From Variovorax boronicumulans (GTDB lineage: Bacteria > Pseudomonadota > Gammaproteobacteria > Burkholderiales > Burkholderiaceae_C), in the NCBI RefSeq assembly GCF_030812215.1, contig NZ_JAUSSG010000014.1, positions 59,248 through 123,247 of the forward strand: a stretch of DNA of 64,000 nt, given 5' to 3'. Below are positions 29,465-38,631 of this stretch, piece after piece. A program made the position numbers and the translations under genes. The notes beneath the pieces are model-generated. The model saw nothing but the letters and a program-made list of their open reading frames with translations. It had not been told where the DNA came from and ran no database searches. Each line of letters opens with the position of its first letter. Within the stretch, counting starts at the first letter, position 1.

Positions 29465-31807
29465 ATGACGCGTACCGTCCAGGTTCACACCGCACTCAGC
29501 GCAGAGCAACTCAAGTTCCGCGCCATGCGTGGGCATGAAGGCCTCTCGCAACTGTTCGAGTTCGAGGTGGACATGGTCAGCACGAGCTTCAGCCTCGACC
29601 TGAAAACACTTCTGGGCACATCGCTCACGATCGAACTGCAGGACGGCGGCGCACCCCGCTTTCTCAACGGCACCGTGGTGCGCTTCGAGCTCGTGGGCCG
29701 AGCCAACGAGACAGGCCGCCACTACATCTACCGCGCACTGGTGCAGCCCTGGCTCTGGTACCTCACGCGCACCACCGACTGCCGCATCTTCCAGAACAAG
29801 AGCGTGCCCGAGGTGCTCGATGAGGTGCTGGGCAAATACGGCTTCCAGTTCGAGAAGCGCCTGGCCGGCAACTACCGCCCATGGGAGTATTGCGTGCAGT
29901 ATCAGGAGAGCGACTTCGCCTTCGTGAGCCGCCTCATGGAGCACGAAGGCATCGCCTATCACTTCGAGCACGGCAACGGCGCGCACCTTCTGGTGCTGGC
30001 CGATGACACCGGCGGCTACGCCAAGTTGCCGGGTTACGCGACCATTCCCTACCGTCCGCGCGACCGCGTGGTCAACGCGATGGAGCCGTGCATCGACCGG
30101 TGGCGCATCTCCGAGCAGATCACCTCGGGCCGCGTGATGCTCGACGACTTCGATTTCAAGAAATCGCGCGCCTCGCTGCAAAGCGTGCAGCAGGACCCGA
30201 AGGGCCACGAGCATTCGACCTACGAAGTCTACGAATGGCTCGGCGGCTACAGCGAGCACGGGCAAGGCGATGCCTATGCAAAGGTCCGACTGCAGGAGCT
30301 GCAGTGCGCGCACGAACTGGCTTCGGGACACACCAACGTGCTGGGCATGGCACCGGGCCACCTGTTCGAGATGACGCACTGCCCGCGCGAAGCCGACAAC
30401 CGCGAGTACCTCGTCACCGAGACTCGCTACAACCTGCAGGAGCCTGAGTATTCGAGCGGCGGCAGCGCGGAATCTGTGTGCGAGTTCGACTTCACTGTGC
30501 TGCCCTCTACCGTCGCCTACCGCCCCGCGCGCAAGACGCCCAAGCCGCGCACCAACGGCCCGCAGACCGCCACGGTCGTCGGTCCCGAGGAGATCTGGAC
30601 CGACCGCTTCGGCCGCGTGAAGCTGCAGTTCCGCTGGGACCGCTACGGCCAGTCGGACGAGAACAGCTCCTGCTGGGTGCGCGTGTCGAGCAACTGGGCC
30701 GGCGCCAACTACGGCACGATGCACATGCCGCGCGTGGGCCAGGAAGTGATCGTCGATTTCATCGGCGGCGAACCCGACCGCCCCATCATCACCGGCCGCG
30801 TCTACAACAGCGACCAGATGCCGCCCTGGGAGTTGCCCGCCAACGCCACGGCCAGCGGCATCCTCACGCGCTCGAGCACCGGCGGTGCAGCCAACCAGGC
30901 CAACATGCTGCGCTTCGAAGATCGCACGGGCGCCGAACAGATCCTGCTGCACGCCGAGCGCAACCTCGACGTGGAGGTCGAGGCCGACGAGACCCACACC
31001 ACCGGCGGCACCCGCACCACCATGATCAAGGGTCATGAGTCGGCCACCTACCAGAGCGGCGAGACGCGCGACATCACAGCGGGTGCCAAGGAAACCATCA
31101 CCGGTGGCGACACGCGCGATGTGACAGGCGGTTTCGGCGAAACCATCAGCGGCGGCGTGAACCAGACGATCTCCGGCGGCAAGACGCGCATGCTCAGCGG
31201 CGGCCTGAACGACACCATCACCGGCGGCGTCAAGCTCGCCATCACCGGCGGCTTCAACGGCACCATCGACGGGCAGGAAATCCGTTTCGTGAGCGCGGGC
31301 CGGAGCGACACGATCAACACCTCGAACACGGTGCTGGTCAACGGCCCTTCGACCACCACGGTGACCGGTCCGACGGTGCACACCTCGCCGGACGTGACCT
31401 TCAACACGACGAACCACATCCACAACACGACGCAGCACGTCATCAATACCAACGTCTACAACACGACGTCGAACACCTACAACAACCTCACCAACGACTA
31501 CACGAACAATTCGAAGACCTACGTCAACAACTACGCGCAGAGCAGCGACTGGCGCCTGCGCCGCGCGGGCGGTGTGGGATTCCGGTTCTCCGCGGTCGGG
31601 GTGGCGCTGGACCTCTGGGGGCTGCGCCAGCAGAACTACATCCTCAATTCGCAGTTCTCCGCAGTGCGTCTGGACGTAGCGGTGTTCCGGGCGCAGAACG
31701 AGGCGACCGAGATCAAGGGCACGGCGCTCAAGGTGGCCAACATCGGGATGAAGATCGCCAGTGGCGGCCTGGCCTTCTTCGCCAAGGCCATGACCATCAA
31801 GGTCTGA
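29465..31807 (+). CDS. vgrG: VgrG spike protein 2 (TssI)
   Basis: This is a second VgrG, 780 residues. The first about 480 residues parallel VgrG1: FRAMRGHEGLSQLFEFEVDM, LVQPWLWYLTRTTDCRIFQN, YGFQFEKRLAGNYRPWEYCV, then the OB-fold GRVKLQFRWDRYGQ and MPRVGQEVIVDFIGG. The needle carries a run of short repeats built on ITGGD/VTGG/ISGG (about residues 530-600). An Asn/Thr-rich stretch follows (NTTNHIHNTTQHVINTNVYN), and a final about 80-residue part ends AFFAKAMTIKV. No known toxin motif is seen. It heads the rightward module 2 and is divergent from tssA. ATG follows AGGGAAA. Confidence 0.95.
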   Translation: MTRTVQVHTALSAEQLKFRAMRGHEGLSQLFEFEVDMVSTSFSLDLKTLLGTSLTIELQDGGAPRFLNGTVVRFELVGRANETGRHYIYRALVQPWLWYLTRTTDCRIFQNKSVPEVLDEVLGKYGFQFEKRLAGNYRPWEYCVQYQESDFAFVSRLMEHEGIAYHFEHGNGAHLLVLADDTGGYAKLPGYATIPYRPRDRVVNAMEPCIDRWRISEQITSGRVMLDDFDFKKSRASLQSVQQDPKGHEHSTYEVYEWLGGYSEHGQGDAYAKVRLQELQCAHELASGHTNVLGMAPGHLFEMTHCPREADNREYLVTETRYNLQEPEYSSGGSAESVCEFDFTVLPSTVAYRPARKTPKPRTNGPQTATVVGPEEIWTDRFGRVKLQFRWDRYGQSDENSSCWVRVSSNWAGANYGTMHMPRVGQEVIVDFIGGEPDRPIITGRVYNSDQMPPWELPANATASGILTRSSTGGAANQANMLRFEDRTGAEQILLHAERNLDVEVEADETHTTGGTRTTMIKGHESATYQSGETRDITAGAKETITGGDTRDVTGGFGETISGGVNQTISGGKTRMLSGGLNDTITGGVKLAITGGFNGTIDGQEIRFVSAGRSDTINTSNTVLVNGPSTTTVTGPTVHTSPDVTFNTTNHIHNTTQHVINTNVYNTTSNTYNNLTNDYTNNSKTYVNNYAQSSDWRLRRAGGVGFRFSAVGVALDLWGLRQQNYILNSQFSAVRLDVAVFRAQNEATEIKGTALKVANIGMKIASGGLAFFAKAMTIKV

Positions 31808-31821
31808 GCCACCTGTTGCCA

Positions 31822-32259
31822 ATGGCCATCTGGGAGCAGATTCTCTGGGGTGTCTTCGCCGTGATGATGGGCGGGGCGTTGCTGTCCGGCGTCGCGGTGG
31901 TGGTGGCCGCCACGAGCGAGCAGCGCAAGTACAGCCGGGAGCGGCGCATCGGCAAAATCCTCGGCAGCGCCGGCGTGGCCGCCCAGGGCACCGTGACACA
32001 GGTGCGGCGCTCCGAACACCAGCTCACCGGCCCGGGCAGCCACGGTCAACGCATGGTGGCGCTCGAGTTGACGCTGCAGATGCTCCCTCCCTCCCCGGTG
32101 CCGACCGTGGTGCTCAGGACGCTGATCGACGAGTTGCTGCTGCCGCGCCTCGCAGTGCCCGGCGCGACCATCCATCTCATGCAGGACCCAGTCCATCCGT
32201 CCGTGGTGTCGGTGGACAGGCAACGCACGCCGCTGGAAGTGCCGCCCGCGCGGGGCTAG
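31822..32259 (+). CDS. Small single-pass membrane protein between vgrG2 and the DUF2169 gene
   Basis: No named family is recognised. The product is about 145 residues with one N-terminal membrane helix (WGVFAVMMGGALLSGVAVVV). A basic cytoplasmic-looking segment (EQRKYSRERRIGKIL) and a beta-rich C-terminal half (VALELTLQMLPPSPVPTVVL) follow. I chose ATG 31822; TTG at 31816 is in frame but has no better ribosome site. It starts 14 bases after vgrG2 and occupies the same slot as the two-helix protein of module 1. The two share the shape of N-terminal membrane part plus small beta domain, but sequence similarity is weak by eye. Confidence 0.7.
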   Translation: MAIWEQILWGVFAVMMGGALLSGVAVVVAATSEQRKYSRERRIGKILGSAGVAAQGTVTQVRRSEHQLTGPGSHGQRMVALELTLQMLPPSPVPTVVLRTLIDELLLPRLAVPGATIHLMQDPVHPSVVSVDRQRTPLEVPPARG

Positions 32260-32265
32260 CGACCT

Positions 32266-34923
32266 GTGAAGACCGTCAAACCCCTCCGGCTGAGCCTCAT
32301 CACCCGCCCCTTCCTCCGCGACGGCCGCCAGCGGCTGGGCGTGACCCTGATGGGCATGGTGTCGATGGGCGAAGCGCCGGTGCTCCTGCCCGAACCTGAG
32401 TTCTGGAAGATCGCCGCCGAGGAGCTCGGTCCCACGGGTGCCATTGACCTGGGCATGCCCAAGGTCTGTGCCGAGTTCCTCGCGACCGGCCATGCCTACA
32501 CCCACCACCAGAAGGAAAAGACCGCCTGCGCCGTCGCGCTGCGGGTTGGCGAGCTCACGCGACAACTGCTGGTGTTCGGCGACCGCTTCTGGCTCGACGG
32601 CCAGGCCACCGCACCGCAGCCCTTCGAATCGATGCGCCTGGACTGGACGCGCGCCTACGGTGGCCCGAGCTTTGTGGAGAACCCGGCCGGCATCGGCCAC
32701 GCTCACGAGACCGTCAACGGCCTCTCCATGCAGCGCGTGCCCAACATCGAGAACCCGCATCGGCGCCTGGACCGCCCGGGCCGCGAGGTGGAGCCGGCCT
32801 GCTTCGACGCCATTCACCTGGCGCGCCCGAGCCGCATGCGCCTGATCGGACGGCACTACGACGCCCACTGGCGCGACAACCTGTTCCCCGGTTTCTCCGA
32901 GGACATGGACTGGCACTTCTTCAATGCCGCACCGCCCGAGCAACGCTGGACCGGGCGCGACAGCATCCCGAGCGGCACTCCCTACGAAATCTGGAACATG
33001 CACCCCACCCAGCCCCTGCAGAGCGGCCGGCTTCCGGACTGGCGGGCGCGCGCCTTCATCGCCCGTAAGACGGGTACCGGCCGGGACCCGGAGCACTTCG
33101 ACGAAGTGCCCATGCGCCACACCACGGCATGGTTCTTTCCTCACCACGCGCAGGTGGCGCTGATCTATCACGGCGAGATCGACATCGCCGAGGACGATGC
33201 CAACGACGTCACCCACGTGATGCCGGCCATCGAGCGCGCCGGGGAGCCGCAACGCCCGATCGCGCACTACTTCGAGATCCTGCAGCGCCGTTGCCATCCC
33301 GAGACCGGCGCGCTGTACGCGGCGCGCGACGATGAACTGCTGCCCCTCGAAGCCATCGGCCCCTGGCTCGACGCGCTGGACGACGCCGAAGAATCCGCGC
33401 TCGTGCGCAACATGCGCGAACGCGGCGATCGTCTGCGCGAAGACATGATGCAGAAGGCCCGCGAAGCCGGCCACGATCCACGCCTGCTGCGCGAACGGCC
33501 GCTGCCCGAGCCCTTCCGCAAGGCCCCGACGCTCGCCGAACTGCCCGCCTTCATCGAACGCACGCGGATCTTCGCGCAGGACCAGCGGCGCAAGCTCGAA
33601 GAAGGCCGCCAGGAGCTTCAGCGGCAGGGCCGGCGCAACGCGGCGGAATCGCGCAAGGTCGGCTTCGACACCGGCGACCTGGTGGAAGGCATCGATCGGG
33701 CAACGACCAAGGGGCCGCCCTCCATCGACGCACAGGGCGCGCTCAAGGGCATGTTCGGCATTGCACAGTCCACGGGCACTGCGCCCCTTCCGCCGGCGCA
33801 ACAGCGGGAGTTTGCGCAGGTGGTGGAAAAGGGCGGGCGCGGACTGCTCGATATGTACCGCATGGGCGCGCAGCACCAGTCCGCGGCCGACGCCATGTCC
33901 GCCGAACGCGCCGCCGAGGCGCGCCGGCGTGTCCAGGAGGTCATGGCCACCACGCGCGATCTTTCGGAGATGGACCTCACGGGCGCCGACCTCTCGGGCA
34001 TGGACCTGCGCGGCGCGCGCCTGCACCGGACGCTGTTCGAGAACGCGAACCTCGAGGATGCCCGGCTCGACGGCGCCGACGCCACCGAGGCCGTGCTGGT
34101 GCGCGCGCACCTGTCGCGCGCGTCGCTGGCCGGCTGTGTGCTGCACCGCGCCAACCTGAGCCTGGCGCAATGCCTGCACACGGTCTTCGCCGGCGCGCAC
34201 CTGCATGAAACCGCGGTCGAGAAGGCCCGCTTCGAGGCCTGCGATTTCGGGGGCGCCGAGCTCGAGCACCTGACGTTCCTGGGCATACACGTCGAGCGCT
34301 GCAGTTTCGACAAGGCCCGTTTCGCCTATGTGATCTTCATCGAGCAGAGCAACCTGCGAGACTGCAGCTTCCGCGGCGCGGTCCTGCACAAGGTCGGGTT
34401 GATCTCGTGCGTCGCCGCGCGGCTGGACTTCACACGGGCGCAGCTCGAGGCCTGCGCCTGGGCCCATACGCCGGGCGACGACGGCATCGTGTTCCGCGAA
34501 GCGACGCTGCGCACCACCTGCTTCGTCGGCACCAGCAGCTTGCGCAACGCGGACTTCGAAGGTGCGACGCTGGTGCAATGCGGCCTGCGCGAGATGGCGC
34601 TCGACGGTACCCGCTTCGTGCGCGCCACGCTCGATACCTGCGACTTCTCTGCCTGCAGCTTCACCGGCGCCGACCTGAGCGCAGCCGACGCACCTGAAAG
34701 CCTGTTCATCCGCTGCGACTTCACACACGCCGCGCTGCGCGGCGCCAACCTCATGCATGCCAGCCTCCAGAAGGCCCGCCTGATCGGCACCGACCTGCGC
34801 GAGGCCAACCTGTTTCGCGCCGATGTGTCGCAGGCCCTGATCGACCACGTCACCGAGACACGTGGCGCGTACCTCGAGCAGGCCAAGACCCTCCCACGCC
34901 GCGCCGCGGACCCCGTGCGATGA
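32266..34923 (+). CDS. DUF2169 domain plus pentapeptide-repeat fusion, module 2
   Basis: This 885-residue paralogue of the gene at 12469-15021 starts with GTG (KTVKPLRLSL follows) at 32266. The DUF2169 part (about residues 1-340) includes FESMRLDWTRAYGGPS, DMDWHFFNAAPPEQRW and IWNMHPTQP. A charged, helical, Gln/Arg-rich linker spans about 370-560. The remaining about 310 residues are pentapeptide repeats (MDLTGADLSGMDLRGARLHR). The stop overlaps the next pentapeptide gene (ATGA). By family knowledge DUF2169 acts as an adaptor for T6SS cargo. The direct fusion to a pentapeptide helix suggests the helix is part of the loading platform or is itself carried. Confidence 0.86.
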   Translation: MKTVKPLRLSLITRPFLRDGRQRLGVTLMGMVSMGEAPVLLPEPEFWKIAAEELGPTGAIDLGMPKVCAEFLATGHAYTHHQKEKTACAVALRVGELTRQLLVFGDRFWLDGQATAPQPFESMRLDWTRAYGGPSFVENPAGIGHAHETVNGLSMQRVPNIENPHRRLDRPGREVEPACFDAIHLARPSRMRLIGRHYDAHWRDNLFPGFSEDMDWHFFNAAPPEQRWTGRDSIPSGTPYEIWNMHPTQPLQSGRLPDWRARAFIARKTGTGRDPEHFDEVPMRHTTAWFFPHHAQVALIYHGEIDIAEDDANDVTHVMPAIERAGEPQRPIAHYFEILQRRCHPETGALYAARDDELLPLEAIGPWLDALDDAEESALVRNMRERGDRLREDMMQKAREAGHDPRLLRERPLPEPFRKAPTLAELPAFIERTRIFAQDQRRKLEEGRQELQRQGRRNAAESRKVGFDTGDLVEGIDRATTKGPPSIDAQGALKGMFGIAQSTGTAPLPPAQQREFAQVVEKGGRGLLDMYRMGAQHQSAADAMSAERAAEARRRVQEVMATTRDLSEMDLTGADLSGMDLRGARLHRTLFENANLEDARLDGADATEAVLVRAHLSRASLAGCVLHRANLSLAQCLHTVFAGAHLHETAVEKARFEACDFGGAELEHLTFLGIHVERCSFDKARFAYVIFIEQSNLRDCSFRGAVLHKVGLISCVAARLDFTRAQLEACAWAHTPGDDGIVFREATLRTTCFVGTSSLRNADFEGATLVQCGLREMALDGTRFVRATLDTCDFSACSFTGADLSAADAPESLFIRCDFTHAALRGANLMHASLQKARLIGTDLREANLFRADVSQALIDHVTETRGAYLEQAKTLPRRAADPVR

Positions 34924-36050
34924 CGCGGGACGAACTGGCAGCAAAGACCCGCGGAGGCGAACACATCCAGGGCCAGGATTTCCAGGGCCTGGACTTCGAC
35001 GGACTGGACCTGCGAGGCGGCACTTTCGGCGCCTGTGACTTCACCCGCGCGAGCCTGCGCGGTGCGCTGCTGGCCGAGTCGGTGTTCGAGGCCTGCCGCT
35101 TCGACGAGGCAACGCTCGATGCCGCCGACCTTCACCACTGCGCCTTCACCCGATGCGCCCTCCCCCGCGCGAGCCTGCGCTCGGCCACGCTGATGCACGC
35201 GGTCTTCACCGAGACCGAACTGCATGGCGCCGACCTGACCGACGCCCGGCTCGGCCAAGCCACCTTCCACCGGAGCACGCTCGACGGCGCAAGCTTCGAG
35301 CGCGCGGACCTCACGAAATCGGTGTTCGGCGAAAGCGGGCTCGACGGCACGCGTTTCGACGATGTGGCGCTGAACACCACGGTCTACTATCGCGCCGGGC
35401 TGCGCGGCGCGAGCTTCAGGGGGGCGAGCTTCCACAACGTCATCTTCAGCGAGGCCGCGCTCGCGGAGCAGGACTTCTCGGCGCAGTCCTTTCACCTGTG
35501 CCAGTTCATCGATGCCGACCTGGCCGGATGCAACTTCTCCGGCGCGCGGCTGAGCCAGTGCAACTTCAAAGGGGCGAAGCTTGTCCAGGCAGTGCTGAAG
35601 AACGTGCACGCGCCGCAATGTCTTTTTCCGGAAGCCGACCTGCGCGGCGCCAACGCCAGCGGTGGACATTTCGACCAGAGCCTGTGGATCGACGCCCGGC
35701 TCGACGATGCCGACCTGTCGAGGTCGCGGCTCGCGCAATGCGTGTTCCATCGCGCCAGCTGCCGGCGCACCTCGTTCGCGTGCAGCCATCTTGTGTACGC
35801 GGATTTTTCCTATGCCGACCTCGGCGACGCCGACCTGCGCGGCGCCACCTTCCATCGGACCCAGACACACCGCGCCATACAGGCCGGGACCCGCTGGAAC
35901 GACCGCATCGGCGTGCTCGACAGCGACCCGGCGCTCTTCGAGGCCGAACGTTTCTCGGCCGCGCGCGCGAGCCGCCCGCAGCGCGCTGGCCGCGACACCT
36001 TCGGACGGCCGCTGCCGCCGCCCGATACACAGGACATCTCATCCCCATGA
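34920..36050 (+). CDS. Pentapeptide-repeat protein, module 2
   Basis: This 376-residue paralogue of the gene at 11423-12472 begins with the same MTRDEL. The sequence is nearly all pentapeptide repeats (GLDFDGLDLRGGTFGACDFT, GANASGGHFDQSLWIDARLD). The last about 60 residues are a non-repeat tail with basic and proline residues (RPQRAGRDTFGRPLPPP). No signal peptide is seen. The ATG overlaps the DUF2169 stop and the stop overlaps the DUF3540 start, so the module is translated as a coupled unit. Function is unknown; cargo, scaffold or DNA mimic are all possible. Confidence 0.85.
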   Translation: MTRDELAAKTRGGEHIQGQDFQGLDFDGLDLRGGTFGACDFTRASLRGALLAESVFEACRFDEATLDAADLHHCAFTRCALPRASLRSATLMHAVFTETELHGADLTDARLGQATFHRSTLDGASFERADLTKSVFGESGLDGTRFDDVALNTTVYYRAGLRGASFRGASFHNVIFSEAALAEQDFSAQSFHLCQFIDADLAGCNFSGARLSQCNFKGAKLVQAVLKNVHAPQCLFPEADLRGANASGGHFDQSLWIDARLDDADLSRSRLAQCVFHRASCRRTSFACSHLVYADFSYADLGDADLRGATFHRTQTHRAIQAGTRWNDRIGVLDSDPALFEAERFSAARASRPQRAGRDTFGRPLPPPDTQDISSP

Positions 36051-36760
36051 ACCACCGCGCCAATCGCAATCAGCCCTTGCCACTGCGCAACGATGCCGCC
36101 ATCGACCACGGCGCGTCCGACGCCGAGATGCGCGCGCTGATGCGCAGGCCGATGCCATCTGCCGCCCCGGTCACGCCCGCATGGACCGGCAGCGCACTCG
36201 GCACGGTCCGGCAACAGCTCGCGGAAGGCGGCTTTCTCGTCGCTCCCCAGGACGGCACCGCATCCTGGCGCTGCCAGCGGGCCGCAAGCTGCCTGCTACA
36301 GCCGACCGCGGGCGACACTGTGCTCGTGGCCGGCCCCCACCACGACAAGCTCTACCTGATCGCCGTCGTCACGCAGACGGACCCGAGCCGCGCCGAGATC
36401 GTGACCGACGGCGACCTCACGATCCGTTCGCGACGCGGCACCCTCGCGCTGGAAGCACCCGCTTTGGCGCTCCAGGCCGCAAAGGCACAAGTCGACATCG
36501 CACAGATGGACTATCGGGGCGCCGAAGTACGCGTGACCACGCTGGTCGCGCGCTTCGTGGGCCGGACGCTGGAGACTGTGCTCGATCGTCTGAGCGTGCT
36601 CACGCGCTCGAGCTTTCGCCTCACCGAGGAGGTCGAACAGGTGCGGGCGGGCCAGATCGACATGCAGGCCTCCGAGAGCATGCGCTTGCATGCGAAGAAC
36701 ACCTTCGTCACCAGCAAGGCGCTGGTGAAGGTGGACGCCGAACAGATTCACATGGGTTGA
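36047..36760 (+). CDS. DUF3540 protein, module 2
   Basis: This 237-residue paralogue of the gene at 10698-11360 shares CRRAASCLLQ-type sequence (here WRCQRAASCLLQPTAGDTVL) and the C-terminal VKVDAEQIHMG. An extra N-terminal segment of about 45 residues is present (NQPLPLRNDAAIDHGASDA). The C-terminal half has the regular beta pattern expected for a needle-like extension. ATG at 36047 overlaps the previous stop. Family name is secure enough; the molecular role is not known. Confidence 0.85.
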   Translation: MNHRANRNQPLPLRNDAAIDHGASDAEMRALMRRPMPSAAPVTPAWTGSALGTVRQQLAEGGFLVAPQDGTASWRCQRAASCLLQPTAGDTVLVAGPHHDKLYLIAVVTQTDPSRAEIVTDGDLTIRSRRGTLALEAPALALQAAKAQVDIAQMDYRGAEVRVTTLVARFVGRTLETVLDRLSVLTRSSFRLTEEVEQVRAGQIDMQASESMRLHAKNTFVTSKALVKVDAEQIHMG

Positions 36761-36781
36761 TCGAGAACAGGAGCCTTTGCC

Positions 36782-37168
36782 ATGTTTGCCAATGCACAGA
36801 TGATGGGCGTGGACCTCGCCTTTCCCGACGTCTGCAAGACGCCGCCCGCACTTCCCATCCCCTACCCCAACTTCGCGCTCGGGCCGACGGCGATTCCCAA
36901 CGCCTGGAACATCCTCTATGGCGGCACGCCCGTCCACAACATGGCGACCACCACGCCGATCACCAACGGCGACAACGCGGGCGTGCTGATGGGCGTGGTG
37001 TCGCAGACGGTGATGGGCCCCTCGCGCCATATCACCGGCGCCTTCACCGTGCTGCTGAAGGGCACGCCCTGCACCCGCATGACCAGCCTTGCCGTGCAAA
37101 ACCGCTGCAACATCGTCGGTATGCGGATCGTGCCGAGTCAGTTCAAGGTACTGGTGTTGGCACCCTGA
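36782..37168 (+). CDS. DUF4150 PAAR-like protein, module 2
   Basis: This 128-residue spike-tip protein parallels the gene at 10259-10642: DLAFPDVCKTPPALPIPYPN, then a GGTPVHNMATTTPITNGDN segment and GVLMGVVSQTVMGPSRHITG. It ends immediately after the domain (QFKVLVLAP), so no toxin is fused. A ribosome site AGGAG lies upstream of ATG 36782. It is the last gene of module 2. Sequence downstream contains a GGCCGCGGCC dyad at about 37177-37186 but no T-run. Confidence 0.88.
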   Translation: MFANAQMMGVDLAFPDVCKTPPALPIPYPNFALGPTAIPNAWNILYGGTPVHNMATTTPITNGDNAGVLMGVVSQTVMGPSRHITGAFTVLLKGTPCTRMTSLAVQNRCNIVGMRIVPSQFKVLVLAP

Positions 37169-37472
37169 GACACCGGCCGCGGCCCAGGTCTGAATCAAAA
37201 GGTCACGACGCACCTCCAAGCGCTTAGGACCGGGCTCGCAGTAACATTGTTAAAGGCGCTCTCGCCGGCGGTGGCACACCGGCGCGGGCTGGGTCGTTTG
37301 CTCCTCATTTGTCGAGATCCGAGATCTCCTTCCAGTTCAATTACGAGGGCGTCAGCCCAGCCGCTTGAGCGAAAGGCCAAGAGCCCCTCGGCTTCCAGAC
37401 GCCGCCTGGGATGTTCAGCCGAATCTTGTATCGACCGGTTGACTACGCCGTCAACAGCACAAGAGACTAATC

Positions 37473-37670
37473 ATGAAATGCACACAATGTGATGGCAGTC
37501 ATCTTGAGGGGCCGACCGAGCCCAAGGGAATGAAGATTTGGAGGTGCATTGACTGCGGGTGCGAAATGGCAGGTCACTTTCACGATCTCGCCGAGCTTTC
37601 CGCACTTCCCAGGCAGGACTGGTTCAAGGGAAAATTCTTTGTTGGTGAGAAGGTCGACGCTACCAAGTAA
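37473..37670 (+). CDS. Possible small zinc-ribbon protein
   Basis: A 65-residue ORF starts MKCTQCDGSHLEGPTEPKG and contains two cysteine pairs (KCTQC and RCIDCGC) spaced as in a zinc ribbon. The rest is a short C-terminal tail. ATG 37473 has only a weak upstream purine stretch (AGAGACTAATC). The cysteine pattern makes chance less likely, but an overlapping leftward frame competes. Function unknown. Confidence 0.4.
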   Translation: MKCTQCDGSHLEGPTEPKGMKIWRCIDCGCEMAGHFHDLAELSALPRQDWFKGKFFVGEKVDATK

Positions 37671-37827
37671 GTTGGACTGAAGCATGGCCTTGAACAACTC
37701 TAGGTCCTGGAGACGGAACTCGGTTTCGAACTCCTCCAGCGTCATCAGAACCGCAGGGCGGAAAGGATGTCGCCGGTAGCCCGGGAGGGCTTCGCTGCGA
37801 CAGCACGCCACTCGGAGCCCCCGGCCA

Positions 37828-38040
37828 ATGAAGCTTGAGCCGATGGACTTTCTGCCTCAACTGCAAGGGCGCGAGTTTCCGCTCGTTGTCACCGGGCAGT
37901 TGGCCGTCACTTGTGTCGAGTTGCTCCACACGGTCGGCTTCATCAAGGCGGTTGTGATCTCTTCGGACCCCGGGTCTGTCGAGGCGCGAGTGCACCGGAT
38001 CACTGCACTCGGCCGCTTGACGCTGGCGAAGCGACGATGA
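37828..38040 (+). CDS. Possible small protein of unknown function
   Basis: A 70-residue ORF begins MKLEPMDFLPQLQGREFPLV and continues with a plausible alpha/beta pattern (VVISSDPGSVEARVHRITAL). Codon use fits a high-GC gene. There is no recognisable domain and no strong ribosome site. It may be an intact small gene or the 3' part of a decayed one. Confidence 0.3.
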   Translation: MKLEPMDFLPQLQGREFPLVVTGQLAVTCVELLHTVGFIKAVVISSDPGSVEARVHRITALGRLTLAKRR

Positions 38041-38182
38041 TGTCCATTGGCGGCTGCGCTCGCACGCCCCTCAAGCCTCGTTCCGAAAACGACGGATCGG
38101 GGTTCCGGCTCGGTGGTCATAGTTTGCTTCAGATCGTCTGCAATGAGCCCCCTGAGGTGAGACTTGGAAAAGCATCAACCCT

Positions 38183-38299
38183 CTACCGGCGGCGGGCGAT
38201 CATCGCGTAGATGACGAGGACCACGACGGCACCGAGGACCGAAGCAACGAAGCCGGCACCTGCGCCTGCGGTGTACCAACCCATTGCCTGGCCAAGGTA
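38183..38299 (-). pseudogene. GlsB/YeaQ/YmgE-family membrane protein, 3' fragment
   Basis: Reading leftward, codons from about 38299 to the TAG at 38183 encode LGQAMGWYTAGAGAGFVASV followed by LGAVVVLVIYAMIARRR. This is the C-terminal half of the GlsB/YeaQ/YmgE transglycosylase-associated family of small stress membrane proteins (usually about 80-85 residues with three helices). The N-terminal half is missing. Immediately upstream the sequence becomes the 3' part of an IS3-family transposase gene on the other strand. The gene was therefore cut at this junction. Confidence 0.7.
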
Positions 38300-38304
38300 C
38301 GGGA

Positions 38305-38541
38305 CTGCGCGGCTCGATGAGCTCACCCGGCAATCCGTACAACAATGCACAGGCCGAGAGCTTCATGAAGACGCTCAAGGTCGAGGACGTCTACATCGGT
38401 GGCTATGAGACCTTCGCCGACGTCGCGGCCCGGCTGCCGAGGTTCATCGAAGAGATCTACAACGCCAAACGCCTGCACTCGGCGCTCGGCTATCGGTCAC
38501 CCAACGAGTTCGAAGATCAACTGGTCCAGCAAGCGGCTTAG
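38305..38541 (+). pseudogene. IS3-family transposase (OrfB) 3' remnant
   Basis: The frame encodes GSMSSPGNPYNNAQAESFMK, then TLKVEDVYIGGY and LHSALGYRSPNEFEDQL, the C-terminal end of the IS3-family integrase-core transposase (rve domain), including the E of the DDE triad (NAQAESF). The N-terminal and most of the catalytic domain are missing. IS-end-like sequence follows the stop (GGGGGTCACTCC at about 38564-38575). The fragment separates a truncated GlsB gene on the left from a truncated fumarylacetoacetase gene on the right. This suggests deletion between an IS copy and neighbouring DNA. Confidence 0.8.
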
Positions 38542-38631
38542 ATCTGACTCCCGGTGGTCCAGCCGCAGGGGGTCACTCCAACTGCGCCTCACTCCCGTGA
38601 ACAGACTCTTCATCGAGGGTGAGCCTGCGTT

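Larger units (their letters stand above)
37169..38182. other. Gene-poor stretch after T6SS module 2
   Basis: About 1 kb follows the T6SS with only short ORFs of uncertain status (two are listed separately). The strands carry overlapping short frames, including a leftward one starting MTLEEFETEFRLQDLELF at 37748 that overlaps the zinc-ribbon ORF, so at most one of them is real. I see no RNA gene, origin or IS end here. It may be a decayed region next to the IS3 remnant at 38305. Confidence 0.5.

Noticed and set aside
31636..34944. Leftward open frame of 1102 codons
   Set aside because: It is antisense to the module 2 membrane protein and the DUF2169-pentapeptide gene. The composition (Ala/Gly/Arg/His-rich) and lack of motifs mark it as a shadow.
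37467..37811. Leftward frame starting MTLEEFETEFRLQ (from 37748)
   Set aside because: It has protein-like codons at the start but overlaps the zinc-ribbon frame and has no ribosome site or known motif. It is kept only as an alternative, not listed as a gene.
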